From the NCBI GenBank assembly GCA_036271875.1, contig DATAZU010000035.1, positions 1 to 64,000 on the forward strand: a stretch of 64,000 nt of DNA. Reading direction: 5' to 3'. Both the position numbers and the translations under genes were made by a program. The notes beneath the pieces were generated by a model. It searched no databases. It had not been told where the DNA came from and saw nothing but the letters and a program-made list of their open reading frames with translations. Origin of the DNA: Galbitalea sp036271875 (GTDB taxonomy: Bacteria; Actinomycetota; Actinomycetes; Actinomycetales; Microbacteriaceae). The first letter of the stretch is position 1, and each line of letters begins with the position of its first letter. Below, in pieces: positions 1 through 6,493 of this stretch.

Positions 1-11
1 CGCATCGCAAA

Positions 12-554
12 TTACACGTCATCCTCGTTGTTCGTAAACTGCACAGCTTGGAGCGCAACTGGCCAGCGCGACCTAAGTAGGTCGAGATTTTCGGTGAACA
101 ACACAGTGTGAAATGGTCGCGCTTTGAGGCGCCATCGATCTTCAGGGATTGTCATGTTCGCTTGAGACCAGGATCGCGTCGCGTTACTTAGCACCGCGAT
201 GAATTTCGGGAGGTCGCTGAGATTCTCCATGAGTAGGTATTCGGCATCCGTGATGATGACGACGTAACCAGCATCAGCCCTCAGCCAATTCAGGTCACGA
301 ATGAATTCGGACGTTGCGTCCCAGCCTCCGGAATAGTAGCCGGGAAACTGAAACGCAGCGCCTACTTCCTGAAAGACCGCGAAGTCGTTGTGCATTCGCG
401 CAGCTCGCAATTTGCGGCAAACAAGGCCGCGCTCCGCCCACAAGATGCTGGCGTAGTCGCCGGACAAGGAGTCGCCTTCAACCGCCGTAAAGGGAAACGC
501 GCCGGATGCATCGGTCAATACCGCGTCAACGATCACCGTCTGATTCCACCACAC
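12..554 (-). CDS. Barstar-family RNase inhibitor (candidate immunity protein)
   Basis: Barstar-like proteins bind and block barnase-type or other RNases in the cytoplasm. Residues 70-108 carry the family pattern: FPGYYSGGWDA (compare FP..FG.NWDAL in barstars), then RDLNWLRAD and a hydrophobic strand ending in ITDAEYLL. At 180 residues it is longer than classical barstar (about 90); the extra N-terminal part has no recognised domain. The ATG start gives a 22-nt overlap with the small frame upstream. Its place at the distal end of a toxin/immunity array suggests it is an immunity gene whose cognate nuclease tip lies outside the window or is lost. Family assignment is fairly safe; the partner is unknown. 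Confidence 0.7.
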   Translation of the reverse strand: MWWNQTVIVDAVLTDASGAFPFTAVEGDSLSGDYASILWAERGLVCRKLRAARMHNDFAVFQEVGAAFQFPGYYSGGWDATSEFIRDLNWLRADAGYVVIITDAEYLLMENLSDLPKFIAVLSNATRSWSQANMTIPEDRWRLKARPFHTVLFTENLDLLRSRWPVALQAVQFTNNEDDV

Positions 555-865
555 CCGTGGGCCACGGAACGACGGTTGGACTGTCTATCCACCGTCGCCT
601 GGATCGCCCTCGGTGACGGCAGCTCCGAACGTAGCACCTCCGAAACCGAAATCTCCGCTCCCCTCAGAGATTCCACGTGGATCATTGCAGGATCTTCGTA
701 AAGGGGGTCACCAACCATCGCCTGAGCGCCCGGGTAGTCAGGAGCATGCGTGTCATTGAAGACCGCTTCACCGTCGTTAGCAACGTAAATACGTGGCTCT
801 CCACGGTTTATTCGCCGGTTCAGGCTCGTTGGGTTGATATCAAGTTCGACCCAATGGACGGCCAC
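533..865 (-). CDS. Unrecognised small protein upstream of the barstar gene (doubtful)
   Basis: A 110-codon frame with a GTG start and a balanced, protein-like composition in its first 90 residues. The last residues read as arginine- and glycine-rich and may be spurious. It overlaps the barstar-like gene by 22 nt and lies in the same direction, so it could be the remnant of a toxin tip that the barstar neutralised, or another small immunity gene. I recognise no domain. The GTG start lies inside a run of 8-bp tandem repeats, so the real 5' end may be upstream in another frame. Confidence 0.35.
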   Translation of the reverse strand: MAVHWVELDINPTSLNRRINRGEPRIYVANDGEAVFNDTHAPDYPGAQAMVGDPLYEDPAMIHVESLRGAEISVSEVLRSELPSPRAIQATVDRQSNRRSVAHGCGGIRR

Positions 866-885
866 CCGGCCACCCGGCCACCCGG
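862..885. repeat. Three tandem copies of CCACCCGG
   Basis: Three exact 8-bp units sit at 862-869, 870-877 and 878-885. Because 8 is not a multiple of 3, a change in copy number would shift the reading frame of the minus-strand frame that begins here. Confidence 0.8.
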
Positions 886-942
886 CCCGAGAGTATGCGC
901 CAGTGGTCTAAGCGCAACCGACGTCGCCGACCAGGCAAGCAC

Positions 943-1182
943 TCACAGGCTGGCCAGGGCAATGATTGACAGGACAATGAGCAACAAACCGAATGCCATC
1001 ACGAAGATTGCCCCGATCCTCACAGCACTCGGCGACGAGAACGCGCTAGGGAGACCGCGTCCAAACAACCCCTCTTGTCCCGCACGGAGAATTTTCGAGG
1101 TGCGAATCGACCAGACAAGTAGAGCGACACCAGCCCCACCCACAATTAGGCCAGCTGTTCCAACCAACAAATCGGCGGTCAA
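943..1182 (-). CDS. Small two-TM membrane protein
   Basis: A 79-residue protein with two clear membrane segments, about residues 5-25 (hydrophobic, glycine-rich) and 55-78, joined by a short hydrophilic loop with several basic residues. The start is TTG, supported by a GGAGG ribosome-binding site about 11 nt upstream. It lies in the toxin/immunity array in the common direction. No family is recognised. Small membrane proteins in such arrays can be immunity proteins against membrane-active toxins, but that is only a contextual guess. Confidence 0.5.
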   Translation of the reverse strand: MTADLLVGTAGLIVGGAGVALLVWSIRTSKILRAGQEGLFGRGLPSAFSSPSAVRIGAIFVMAFGLLLIVLSIIALASL

Positions 1183-1317
1183 GACACTTCATACCTCCGT
1201 TGAGACGCAACACTATCGGCTTGCAAAGCATCGCCAAACTTTGTGCCTGGCGTGCTAGCAGGTGACCTTAATCGTCCAATCTGACTCGACCGAGCATCCG
1301 ACATCCGCGCCGGGTGC

Positions 1318-1686
1318 CTATCCGAGGTTGCCGCCAACGTTCTTCCCGTTCACCACGGTGTAGCCCACCGAGGCCCCAAGGAGTCCCGCACTTGCGGCGC
1401 AACTATATGTGGTCGAGGCGCCCGGACCAGGGGGGCGGTCGTCAGAGCCCCCTTCACGCCAAATCCAACATCGGCGCCAGCGCCGACGCCAGCTGTGAAA
1501 TAGAACGAGTTTCCGGGGCCGGGCGCGACACCTACCGCACCGCAGGCAGCCACGCAGAAATTGACGCTGCCCGCGGGCGAAACATGGTTAGGAGCGTTTT
1601 CTGCGTTGCCTGCGGGTTTTCCATACAAGCTGGCAGGATTCACGTCGTCTACCTCGCAATAGGTGCCGCGTGCATAGTGCAGACTG
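1318..1686 (-). pseudogene. Decayed RHS/secreted-toxin C-terminal remnant, cut by the IS
   Basis: Minus-strand frames just downstream of the insertion sequence read like the glycine-rich tail of an RHS or secreted toxin: a segment with DVNPASLYGK, then FCVAACGAVGVAPG, then SFYFTAGVGAGADVGFG. At a run of six G (1430-1435) the protein-like reading moves to another frame and continues through SCAASAGLLGASVGYTVVNG to a TAG at 1318-1320. The frame change at a homopolymer, absence of a start codon and abrupt beginning at the IS boundary indicate a pseudogene. The parent protein cannot be named. Confidence 0.5.
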
Positions 1687-1779
1687 TGACCGGCCTCCAC
1701 CGGTTGGTCCACTGGATGTGTGGTTTTCGATGTGACCGGCCCCGTCGTCTGGTCCGCTTTCAGTGTAGTTTTCGACGGT
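1687..1779. repeat. Imperfect tandem duplication of the IS left end (about 46 bp x 2)
   Basis: Two adjacent copies, near 1687-1732 and 1733-1779, share the order TGACCGGCC, then TGGTCC, then GTGT.GTTTTCGA. The outer copy aligns without gaps to the right-hand inverted repeat. The inner one needs a shift of one or two bases. This looks like a duplicated transposon end. Confidence 0.55.
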
Positions 1780-2707
1780 TTCTGCCCGTCGGGTGACGGG
1801 CAGCTTTTAGCCCAGTTTGGGTGTCGTTAGTCGCTAACGCAACACCCTCCCGGTTCGCCTCCTTCAACTCTGCGAGGGTGTCGGCGGCGAACACCGCGGG
1901 CGCTCTCATTCCCAAGCCCCGATGGGGCCTGAAGTTGTTGTACTGATCCAGCCAGGCGTTGATCACGACCCGCGCCTCGGTGAGGGTGCGGAACGTTTCC
2001 CGGTTGAGGAGTTCGTCTCGCATCGACCCGTTGAACCGATCGACATAACAGTTCTGCTGCGGGCTCGCTTTGGCGACGAAGACCGGGGTGACGCCTTCAT
2101 CGCGAAGCCAGTCCTTCACCGCGGCCGCGATGAACTCGCGTCCGTTGTCGGAACGGATCATCTCCGGCTTCCCGTGGATCTCGAACAGGTGCTCAAGATG
2201 CTTGATCACCTCGCGCGCGCCGATCGAGGATGCGACCTTGGAGCCGAGAGATTCGCGCGTGTATTCATGGACGACATTGAGAACCCGGAACTTGGAGCCG
2301 TTCACTAGCCGCACCGACACGAAGTCATACGACCAGATATGCCGCAGTGTCGTCGCTGGCAACGCCCATGCCGAGAAATCGTCTGAACCAAAGGCTTTCT
2401 GACCACGATCCAGGCGTCGCGGAGGGACCCGCAAACCCTCCAACACCCAGAGCCGGTGGATGCGTTTCAGATTCACCGGCCATTCCTCCGCGGCTAACAG
2501 CGCATGGATGCGCCGATAGCCGTATCTGGGGAACCGGTCCGCCAGCTGCCTCATCGCCTCGATCAGGCGCTGCTCGAAATCCGCCGGGACAGGCCGATAC
2601 CGATTCGTGGTGCGGTGCTGCCCTAATACTCGGCAGGCACGCCGCTCGGAAACTCGATACTTCCGCTCCAGGAATGCGACCGCGGCCCGCCTCTGGGACG
2701 GGCTCAC
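1760..2707 (-). CDS. IS3-family transposase OrfB (DDE integrase core)
   Basis: The catalytic subunit of an IS3-type transposase, 315 residues. An N-terminal HTH_21-like region (about 40-95, with RYGYRRIHALL) is followed by the rve integrase core (about 120-275). The acidic residues are seen in SYDFVS and IRSDNGREF. The third position, normally the glutamate of YVERFNG or YVESFNG, reads YVDRFNG here, so the DDE triad appears as DDD. The start is GTG overlapping the orfA stop (GTGA), so expression would be by coupling or frameshift with OrfA. The E-to-D change may lower or abolish activity. Family call is secure. Confidence 0.9.
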   Translation of the reverse strand: MSPSQRRAAVAFLERKYRVSERRACRVLGQHRTTNRYRPVPADFEQRLIEAMRQLADRFPRYGYRRIHALLAAEEWPVNLKRIHRLWVLEGLRVPPRRLDRGQKAFGSDDFSAWALPATTLRHIWSYDFVSVRLVNGSKFRVLNVVHEYTRESLGSKVASSIGAREVIKHLEHLFEIHGKPEMIRSDNGREFIAAAVKDWLRDEGVTPVFVAKASPQQNCYVDRFNGSMRDELLNRETFRTLTEARVVINAWLDQYNNFRPHRGLGMRAPAVFAADTLAELKEANREGVALATNDTQTGLKAARHPTGRNRRKLH

Positions 2708-2985
2708 CAGTTTCCCCGGTTCACATCCGGGGACATCGAAATATCAAGCGCCTGCTCCGCCACGATCCGTTTCAACCTGGCGTTCTCCTGCTCCAAGGCT
2801 TTCAAACGCTGGGCCTCGTCCTCTTTCAACGCCCCATATTTCAGGCGCCACCGATAGAACGTCTGATCCGAAATCTGAAGCCGCTTACACAACGCCGGGA
2901 TCGACATCCCCTGCGCCTGCAACTTCTCCGCCTCCCGCAACTTCGCCACGATCTGCTCTGTCGTGAACCTCTTAGCAGCAACCAT
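2704..2985 (-). CDS. IS3-family transposase OrfA (HTH)
   Basis: A 93-residue HTH_Tnp_1 protein. It opens with KRFTTEQIVAKLREAEKLQ, has the helix-turn-helix around ALCKRLQISDQTFYRWR, and ends with a leucine-rich coiled coil (LKALEQENARLKRIVAEQAL), all standard for IS3 OrfA. It recognises the inverted repeats and dimerises with OrfB or the fused OrfAB. The ATG is near the right end of the element. The stop overlaps the OrfB start by 4 nt. Confidence 0.9.
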   Translation of the reverse strand: MVAAKRFTTEQIVAKLREAEKLQAQGMSIPALCKRLQISDQTFYRWRLKYGALKEDEAQRLKALEQENARLKRIVAEQALDISMSPDVNRGNW

Positions 2986-3060
2986 GAGCTACTCCATTCC
3001 CACTCTCATTATCGAGAGCACCAACACAAGGAATGGACCAAAAAAGGGGGAGCCGGACAG

Positions 3061-3250
3061 TCCCAATCTGGGAGTAGTCGACATCCAAGAATTGCTTGCC
3101 GTCCGGGATTGCCCACAGGACAACCGAAGTGTCCGCACCAGGCCTTAACCTTCTCAGGCCGCGAGAGATCACCAAGTCGGCGGCGAGCATCGACACATCG
3201 ATCGGCATTGAAAATCGATTGTTGAAGGTCAGGACATGTGTCGCGATCAA
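3061..3250 (-). pseudogene. Gene fragment interrupted by the IS
   Basis: A minus-strand frame reads about 63 protein-like residues (including SMPIDVSMLAADLVISRG and AIPDGKQFLDVDYSQIG) and then runs into the IS right end. Beyond that the frame encodes only IS sequence. No ATG is present; TTG at 3250 is the nearest start. The continuation on the far side of the IS is not in an obviously matching frame. No family recognised. Probably a 5' fragment of a lost gene. Confidence 0.4.
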
Positions 3251-3414
3251 GTTGCAGCCCTAGTTACCGGGGGCACGCCGGCACCGGCCCCAACGTTGAC
3301 ATGCTCAACCGGAGTGATGAGAATCCACTTGCCATGAGCGTTGCCTGGGCGACTGTGCCTCCCATGAGCTGTTGATCGCGCCGCTCCTGGTTTGTCGTCC
3401 GCACGGCGAGCAAA
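3251..3414 (-). other. Decayed coding sequence between kptA and the IS
   Basis: Two minus-strand frames each show a protein-like stretch with a shift between them: one reads TTNQERRDQQLMGG and, further on in another frame, HGKWILITPVEHVNVGAG before a stop. This suggests a degraded gene directly downstream of kptA. No function can be assigned. Confidence 0.3.
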
Positions 3415-3966
3415 TCACTCGGAAGGTGAGAGGAATTTCGCGGGAACTCGGTCAGTCAGCCACACGCTGTCCCCGCCAACATAGAACTTATGACCGCTCG
3501 AGTGAGCGGCGAGCGCATCTACCCTGAGCACGACAACGTCCGACGACCTTCGGTTTCCGACTCGAAGCGCTGTGGCGCGATCAGGTGACAGGTGAACGAA
3601 CTGTCGCTTCATCGGCGTTAGCCCTTCAGCCTTAATGCTTTTCCACGCCGCGGGTGTGGTGCCGTGATAGAGCACTTCAGGAGGCATCGCCTCGACATGC
3701 CGTACTTGTCCGGGAGTTGAGTGCCCGTACAGCGCCCTAATCAGGTCCCCGGATATTTCATGTCTCTTTTTCACCGCGGATGCCGTAAGAAATTCAACGT
3801 CCTGCCGCGACACTTTGGACCACCGAGCATCCGATTCGTGCAATCCCCTTACGAGGTTGTCAATGCTGACCCAGCCGTCTTGGTCCATCAAGAGACCGTA
3901 CGCTTTCGGGTCATGTCGCAGCGCGAGTGAGATCGTGCGGCTTAACTCATCAGAATCCTGCAGCAT
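3415..3966 (-). CDS. kptA: RNA 2'-phosphotransferase (Tpt1/KptA family)
   Basis: Tpt1/KptA enzymes remove an internal RNA 2'-phosphate by transferring it to NAD+, giving ADP-ribose 1'',2''-cyclic phosphate; some members also ADP-ribosylate nucleic-acid ends. With the ATG at 3966 the protein has 183 residues, the normal length. The catalytic Arg-His-Arg-Arg set is present: R17-H18 in ALRHDP, R77 in LIRALYGHS and R139 in VGNRR. HGT at 101-103 and RQFVHLS at 121-127 are also family marks. The ATG overlaps the upstream stop as ATGA, which favours this start over one 10 codons earlier. It sits inside a toxin/immunity array coupled to an unknown gene, which is unusual for this enzyme and suggests RNA repair, immunity or an ADP-ribosylation role. 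Confidence 0.93.
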   Translation of the reverse strand: MLQDSDELSRTISLALRHDPKAYGLLMDQDGWVSIDNLVRGLHESDARWSKVSRQDVEFLTASAVKKRHEISGDLIRALYGHSTPGQVRHVEAMPPEVLYHGTTPAAWKSIKAEGLTPMKRQFVHLSPDRATALRVGNRRSSDVVVLRVDALAAHSSGHKFYVGGDSVWLTDRVPAKFLSPSE

Positions 3967-4349
3967 CAGATGTTCAGCTCGGGTATCCAAGACCAAGCGC
4001 CAGCTGCGACCTCATAGCAACCAACGTCTTCGCGATACAGCATGTAATGATGCATCGGCCACGCCGCACGTTGCGCCGACTTAGTCTGCCGCAGGTCCGC
4101 CAGCCAAACTGAGTCCGACACTTCTGCCAAGCGCTCATAGACATCGGTGATGTGCCAGGGAGTGCACTCCGGCTCACCGCGAAATTGGAATGCGCGAACA
4201 CCACTAAATCGCAATCCGCGTTGCGTCAATCCGAGCGAGGACTTGACGACGTACGTCAAGAGCACATCAGTGCCTACAACCTCAAAATGGCCACCCTCCG
4301 CCGTGATTTCGCCTTCGGCCACTAGCTTCGCTATTACCGTTTTCCGCAT
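3966..4349 (-). CDS. Unknown 127-residue protein coupled to kptA
   Basis: The ATG at 4349 is preceded by a good GAAGGA ribosome-binding site. An upstream in-frame GTG at 4418 would overlap the previous fragment and has no such site. The stop overlaps the kptA ATG (ATGA), implying translational coupling and a shared task. The protein is soluble, with a lysine-rich N terminus (MRKTVIAKLVAEGEI), a central basic segment and a tryptophan-rich acidic end (AGAWSWIPELNI). I recognise no family. It may be an immunity protein or a partner of the RNA phosphotransferase. Confidence 0.65.
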   Translation of the reverse strand: MRKTVIAKLVAEGEITAEGGHFEVVGTDVLLTYVVKSSLGLTQRGLRFSGVRAFQFRGEPECTPWHITDVYERLAEVSDSVWLADLRQTKSAQRAAWPMHHYMLYREDVGCYEVAAGAWSWIPELNI

Positions 4350-4387
4350 GTTCCTTCGTGCACCCCAAATTCGCCTTCGGTACCCAA

Positions 4388-4558
4388 TTAGGGCGCGATA
4401 ACGCCTGTCCCGCTCCACTCAGATTCTGTAACTGCATTCGGGGTTCCCTCATCGGTCAGCCCGTTGTTCTTTAGCTGTACGTGAGGCCGAGCGACAACGT
4501 CTGGATCCCCCAAGTGCTGTCGATCATCCTCCATTTGTGGGGCATCCAGGCGGCTCAT
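4388..4558 (-). pseudogene. Short toxin-tip-like fragment
   Basis: A 56-codon frame (ATG 4558 to TAA 4388) reads as hydrophilic protein, including RPHVQLKNNGLTDEGTPNAV. It begins where the truncated NYN copy stops and lies just upstream of the 127-residue gene. Its position is the same as that of the headless tip at 6227-6493: NYN sequence, tip scrap, candidate immunity gene. It is therefore read as the surviving C-terminal end of a displaced toxin module. The ATG may be fortuitous. No family identified. Confidence 0.4.
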
Positions 4559-4807
4559 TGCTTCGGGCTAGCTCCCAAAGCGAGTCGTTCTGGGGGGCCT
4601 GATCCGAGCAGGCTCGAGCGGCCAATGATTTGTCCCTCCGGACATATCCGCTCGGTAGAGCTTGCCAAAGTCATAGGTCCACGTGTGGTCTGTGATGTGA
4701 CGGTCCATCGCATCCTGCAGCGAGGTCGCCATGCCCCTCCTGACCGCACTAATACGCATGCCCTCGATCCAGAGGTTGGAATTGTCTACGTATACGTACA
4801 GCGTCAT
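4559..4807 (-). pseudogene. Truncated, frameshifted duplicate of the NYN RNase gene
   Basis: The segment from the ATG at 4807 down to about 4559 is a close copy of the first 80 or so codons of the NYN gene at 6448-7062. The protein starts identically (YVYVDNSNLWIEGMRIS). After LYRA an extra base shifts the frame, so the copy's ICPEGQIIGRSSL lies in a second frame, and a further shift follows near the SLWELAR counterpart. Homology ends near 4559. It keeps a good AAAGGGA ribosome-binding site, so a short 84-residue product with only the N-terminal part of the fold could still be made. Confidence 0.8.
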
Positions 4808-4895
4808 GGCCGTCCCTTTCAACCTCGTCGGACTTCTACGACTACCGCGTCTCGATCGAACGTCGATCCATCGTGATCCGCAGAATCGCGTTGGA

Positions 4896-5351
4896 CTAGC
4901 TTGCGTTCATCGTCTCAATGACGGCATATACGATCCGTCGAATCGCATCAATGTCTGTGGCAGCCTGAGCTTCATAGACGCATTCGAGCGTCCCCATCAA
5001 CAACTCTGGATCGAGCGCATACCAAAGGGCGTTTGCGGCTCGCGCCCTAAAGAACGCAGCTTCATACTCGCCCTCAGTGGCCTCTCCACCCTCGATGAGA
5101 TCTTGGATATCCCATGCCTTCACATCGAGCCCGTCCCAGAGCACATTGATGTCACTCCGGAGGGACGGCGAAATTTCGGTGGTTCCCTCTAAGGCTGCAA
5201 TCCCACGATCCAGCCGCTCGTCAACGACACCAACTTCTCGAATGACCCATTCAGAGACACTCAGTGCGATTGCACGCAAGGCTGCGGGCTTCTGCCTTTC
5301 AATCTCACGAACAAGTTCGGGGGCGACCGAAACCAGCCTTGATTCGCTCAA
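4896..5351 (-). CDS. Unknown 151-residue protein of the toxin/immunity array
   Basis: An acidic, alanine-rich, largely helical protein (for example DVKAWDIQDLIEGGEA, then EAAFFRARAANALWYALD), without signal peptide or membrane segments. It starts at the ATG at 5351 and is followed by the broken NYN copy in the same direction. Size, acidity and location fit a cytosolic immunity protein, but no known Imm family was recognised. Divergent from the plus-strand gene at 5476. Confidence 0.6.
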   Translation of the reverse strand: MSESRLVSVAPELVREIERQKPAALRAIALSVSEWVIREVGVVDERLDRGIAALEGTTEISPSLRSDINVLWDGLDVKAWDIQDLIEGGEATEGEYEAAFFRARAANALWYALDPELLMGTLECVYEAQAATDIDAIRRIVYAVIETMNAS

Positions 5352-5475
5352 TGGATCCTTACCTTGAGGTGTGTCGATGCCAAAGCATGGGAGTGATGCC
5401 GTTCGCGTTCATGTAGTCCAAAATAACTGAGTTGCTGGATGGGCAGGGAACCGTCAATCCTGCGATGATGTCAGC

Positions 5476-5925
5476 GTGAACAAGAAGCGCGGCGAGTGGG
5501 GAACGGCAGACGACGCGATGCTGCACTACGAGTCGCTGCCTCGAGGAACAGCTGAACACACCTGTCGCGAATTCGTAGGGTGCCTGCTCGATCAAAGGCT
5601 GGATCGCGACCGATTGCGATCGCTATTGACTGAAGAGTCCGCGGACGCATGGGGGGACTTCCAGGACGCGGCAAAGTTCTTTCGAGCGATCACGGGTTTG
5701 GGATTTGCCACACCGCTCGTGATGCTGCCAGGGCAACCGTGCCTAAAGTACGCGGCCGTGCTCGACCGCGTCGGAGAACCCGCATGGAATCCACCCGCCG
5801 ACCAGCCTCGCGAGATTCCGGGGTTTTTTACCCTGGTCCTGTCGCCTGAGAGAGGCTGGCTCGTCCATGCGTTCGGAGCAAAGGTGCCGCTAGAGCAGAT
5901 GCCACCGAAATACCTGACGGTGTAG
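5476..5925 (+). CDS. Unknown 149-residue protein, opposite strand to the array
   Basis: This is the only plausible plus-strand gene in the first 17 kb. The GTG at 5476 gives 149 residues; an ATG at 5518 (AMLHYESL) is an alternative. The sequence is soluble, with a helical middle (AWGDFQDAAKFFRAIT) and a strand-rich end (GFFTLVLSPERGWLVHAFG). No domain recognised. It sits between a candidate immunity gene and an unknown gene, convergent with the former, and may be a separately acquired cassette. Confidence 0.55.
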   Translation: MNKKRGEWGTADDAMLHYESLPRGTAEHTCREFVGCLLDQRLDRDRLRSLLTEESADAWGDFQDAAKFFRAITGLGFATPLVMLPGQPCLKYAAVLDRVGEPAWNPPADQPREIPGFFTLVLSPERGWLVHAFGAKVPLEQMPPKYLTV

Positions 5926-5960
5926 GTCGTCGGCCGTAAGGATCAGTCGATAGCTCGGCG

Positions 5961-6230
5961 CTATTTGGATTTCGCGCGCTGCTCTCGAGCTGCCAGCACC
6001 GCATCAAGTATGCCTGCCGGTGGCAAGTCAACGTCCATCGTCGGTTCTTGAGAACTTAGCTTCTCGAAGTACTCCCTGGACATCCAGCTTGGTGCGTCCT
6101 CGAAGACAGCTAGTTCTGGATATAGCGCAGTTATCCCTTCTGCAGACCGAGCCAAAATAGTGCCCCAGAGACCACCATTGCCGTAGTCGTAGCCGACTAG
6201 GAATTTGTGCTTCCCGATTTCCGTGTTCAT
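5961..6230 (-). CDS. Candidate immunity protein coupled to a displaced toxin tip
   Basis: An 89-residue acidic protein. KFLVGYDYGNGGLWGTI followed by an alternating pattern up to YPELAVFEDAPSWM resembles a small actinobacterial family with YDYG..G.WG and YPEL.V...P.WM, known to me only as an uncharacterised conserved protein. Its ATG overlaps the TGA of the headless toxin tip upstream (ATGA), the arrangement expected of a toxin-immunity pair. Function as immunity is inferred from this coupling. Confidence 0.7.
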   Translation of the reverse strand: MNTEIGKHKFLVGYDYGNGGLWGTILARSAEGITALYPELAVFEDAPSWMSREYFEKLSSQEPTMDVDLPPAGILDAVLAAREQRAKSK

Positions 6231-6493
6231 TCGAATGGAACGAAGGGAATGCCGTCCGCCGGAATCGGATCCTCAGTAGTGATTTCGATTCCCCCTCCCT
6301 CTCCGACACCTTCGATTGGCTGTACCACATCGGGCGACCATGTTGGATTGATCACGCTCGCATACGGCACTTCAAAATAGCCATCTGGCGCATCGTTGAG
6401 CGATAGGTAGTTTTTCGCTTCTTCGCCGTTGTCGTATTGATCCGTTGTCAGCCAGGCCTTATGGGTCTCTGTGCCGCCGTTCCGACGCTTGGT
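6227..6493 (-). pseudogene. Headless toxin C-terminal tip
   Basis: An open frame of 88 codons runs from just after a stop at about 6494 to the TGA at 6227, without a start codon. It overlaps the 3' end of the NYN gene by 46 nt in another frame. It reads as a real protein end: HKAWLTTDQYDNGEEAKNYL, then a proline/glycine-rich tail with GVGEGGGIEI and IPADGIPFVPFE. Similar glycine-rich, proline-ended tails occur in secreted ADP-ribosyltransferase-type toxin tips, but that resemblance is weak. The coupled gene at 5961-6230 supports its reading as a silent toxin cassette awaiting recombination onto an RHS shaft. Confidence 0.6.

Larger units (their letters stand above)
1687..3059 (-). mobile_element. 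IS3-family insertion sequence
   Basis: A two-gene transposase (orfA, orfB) lies between imperfect terminal inverted repeats. The right end (complement of 3059 leftwards) begins TGTCCGGCTCCCCC and has TGGTCCA at offset 19. The left end at 1687 begins TGACCGGCCTCCAC with TGGTCCA at the same offset. A second copy of the left-end motif starts at 1733, so the true left boundary is either 1687 or 1733. No convincing 3-bp target duplication is visible, consistent with an old or rearranged insertion. It separates two stretches of decayed coding sequence, so it probably landed in an already dispensable toxin relic. Confidence 0.8.
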
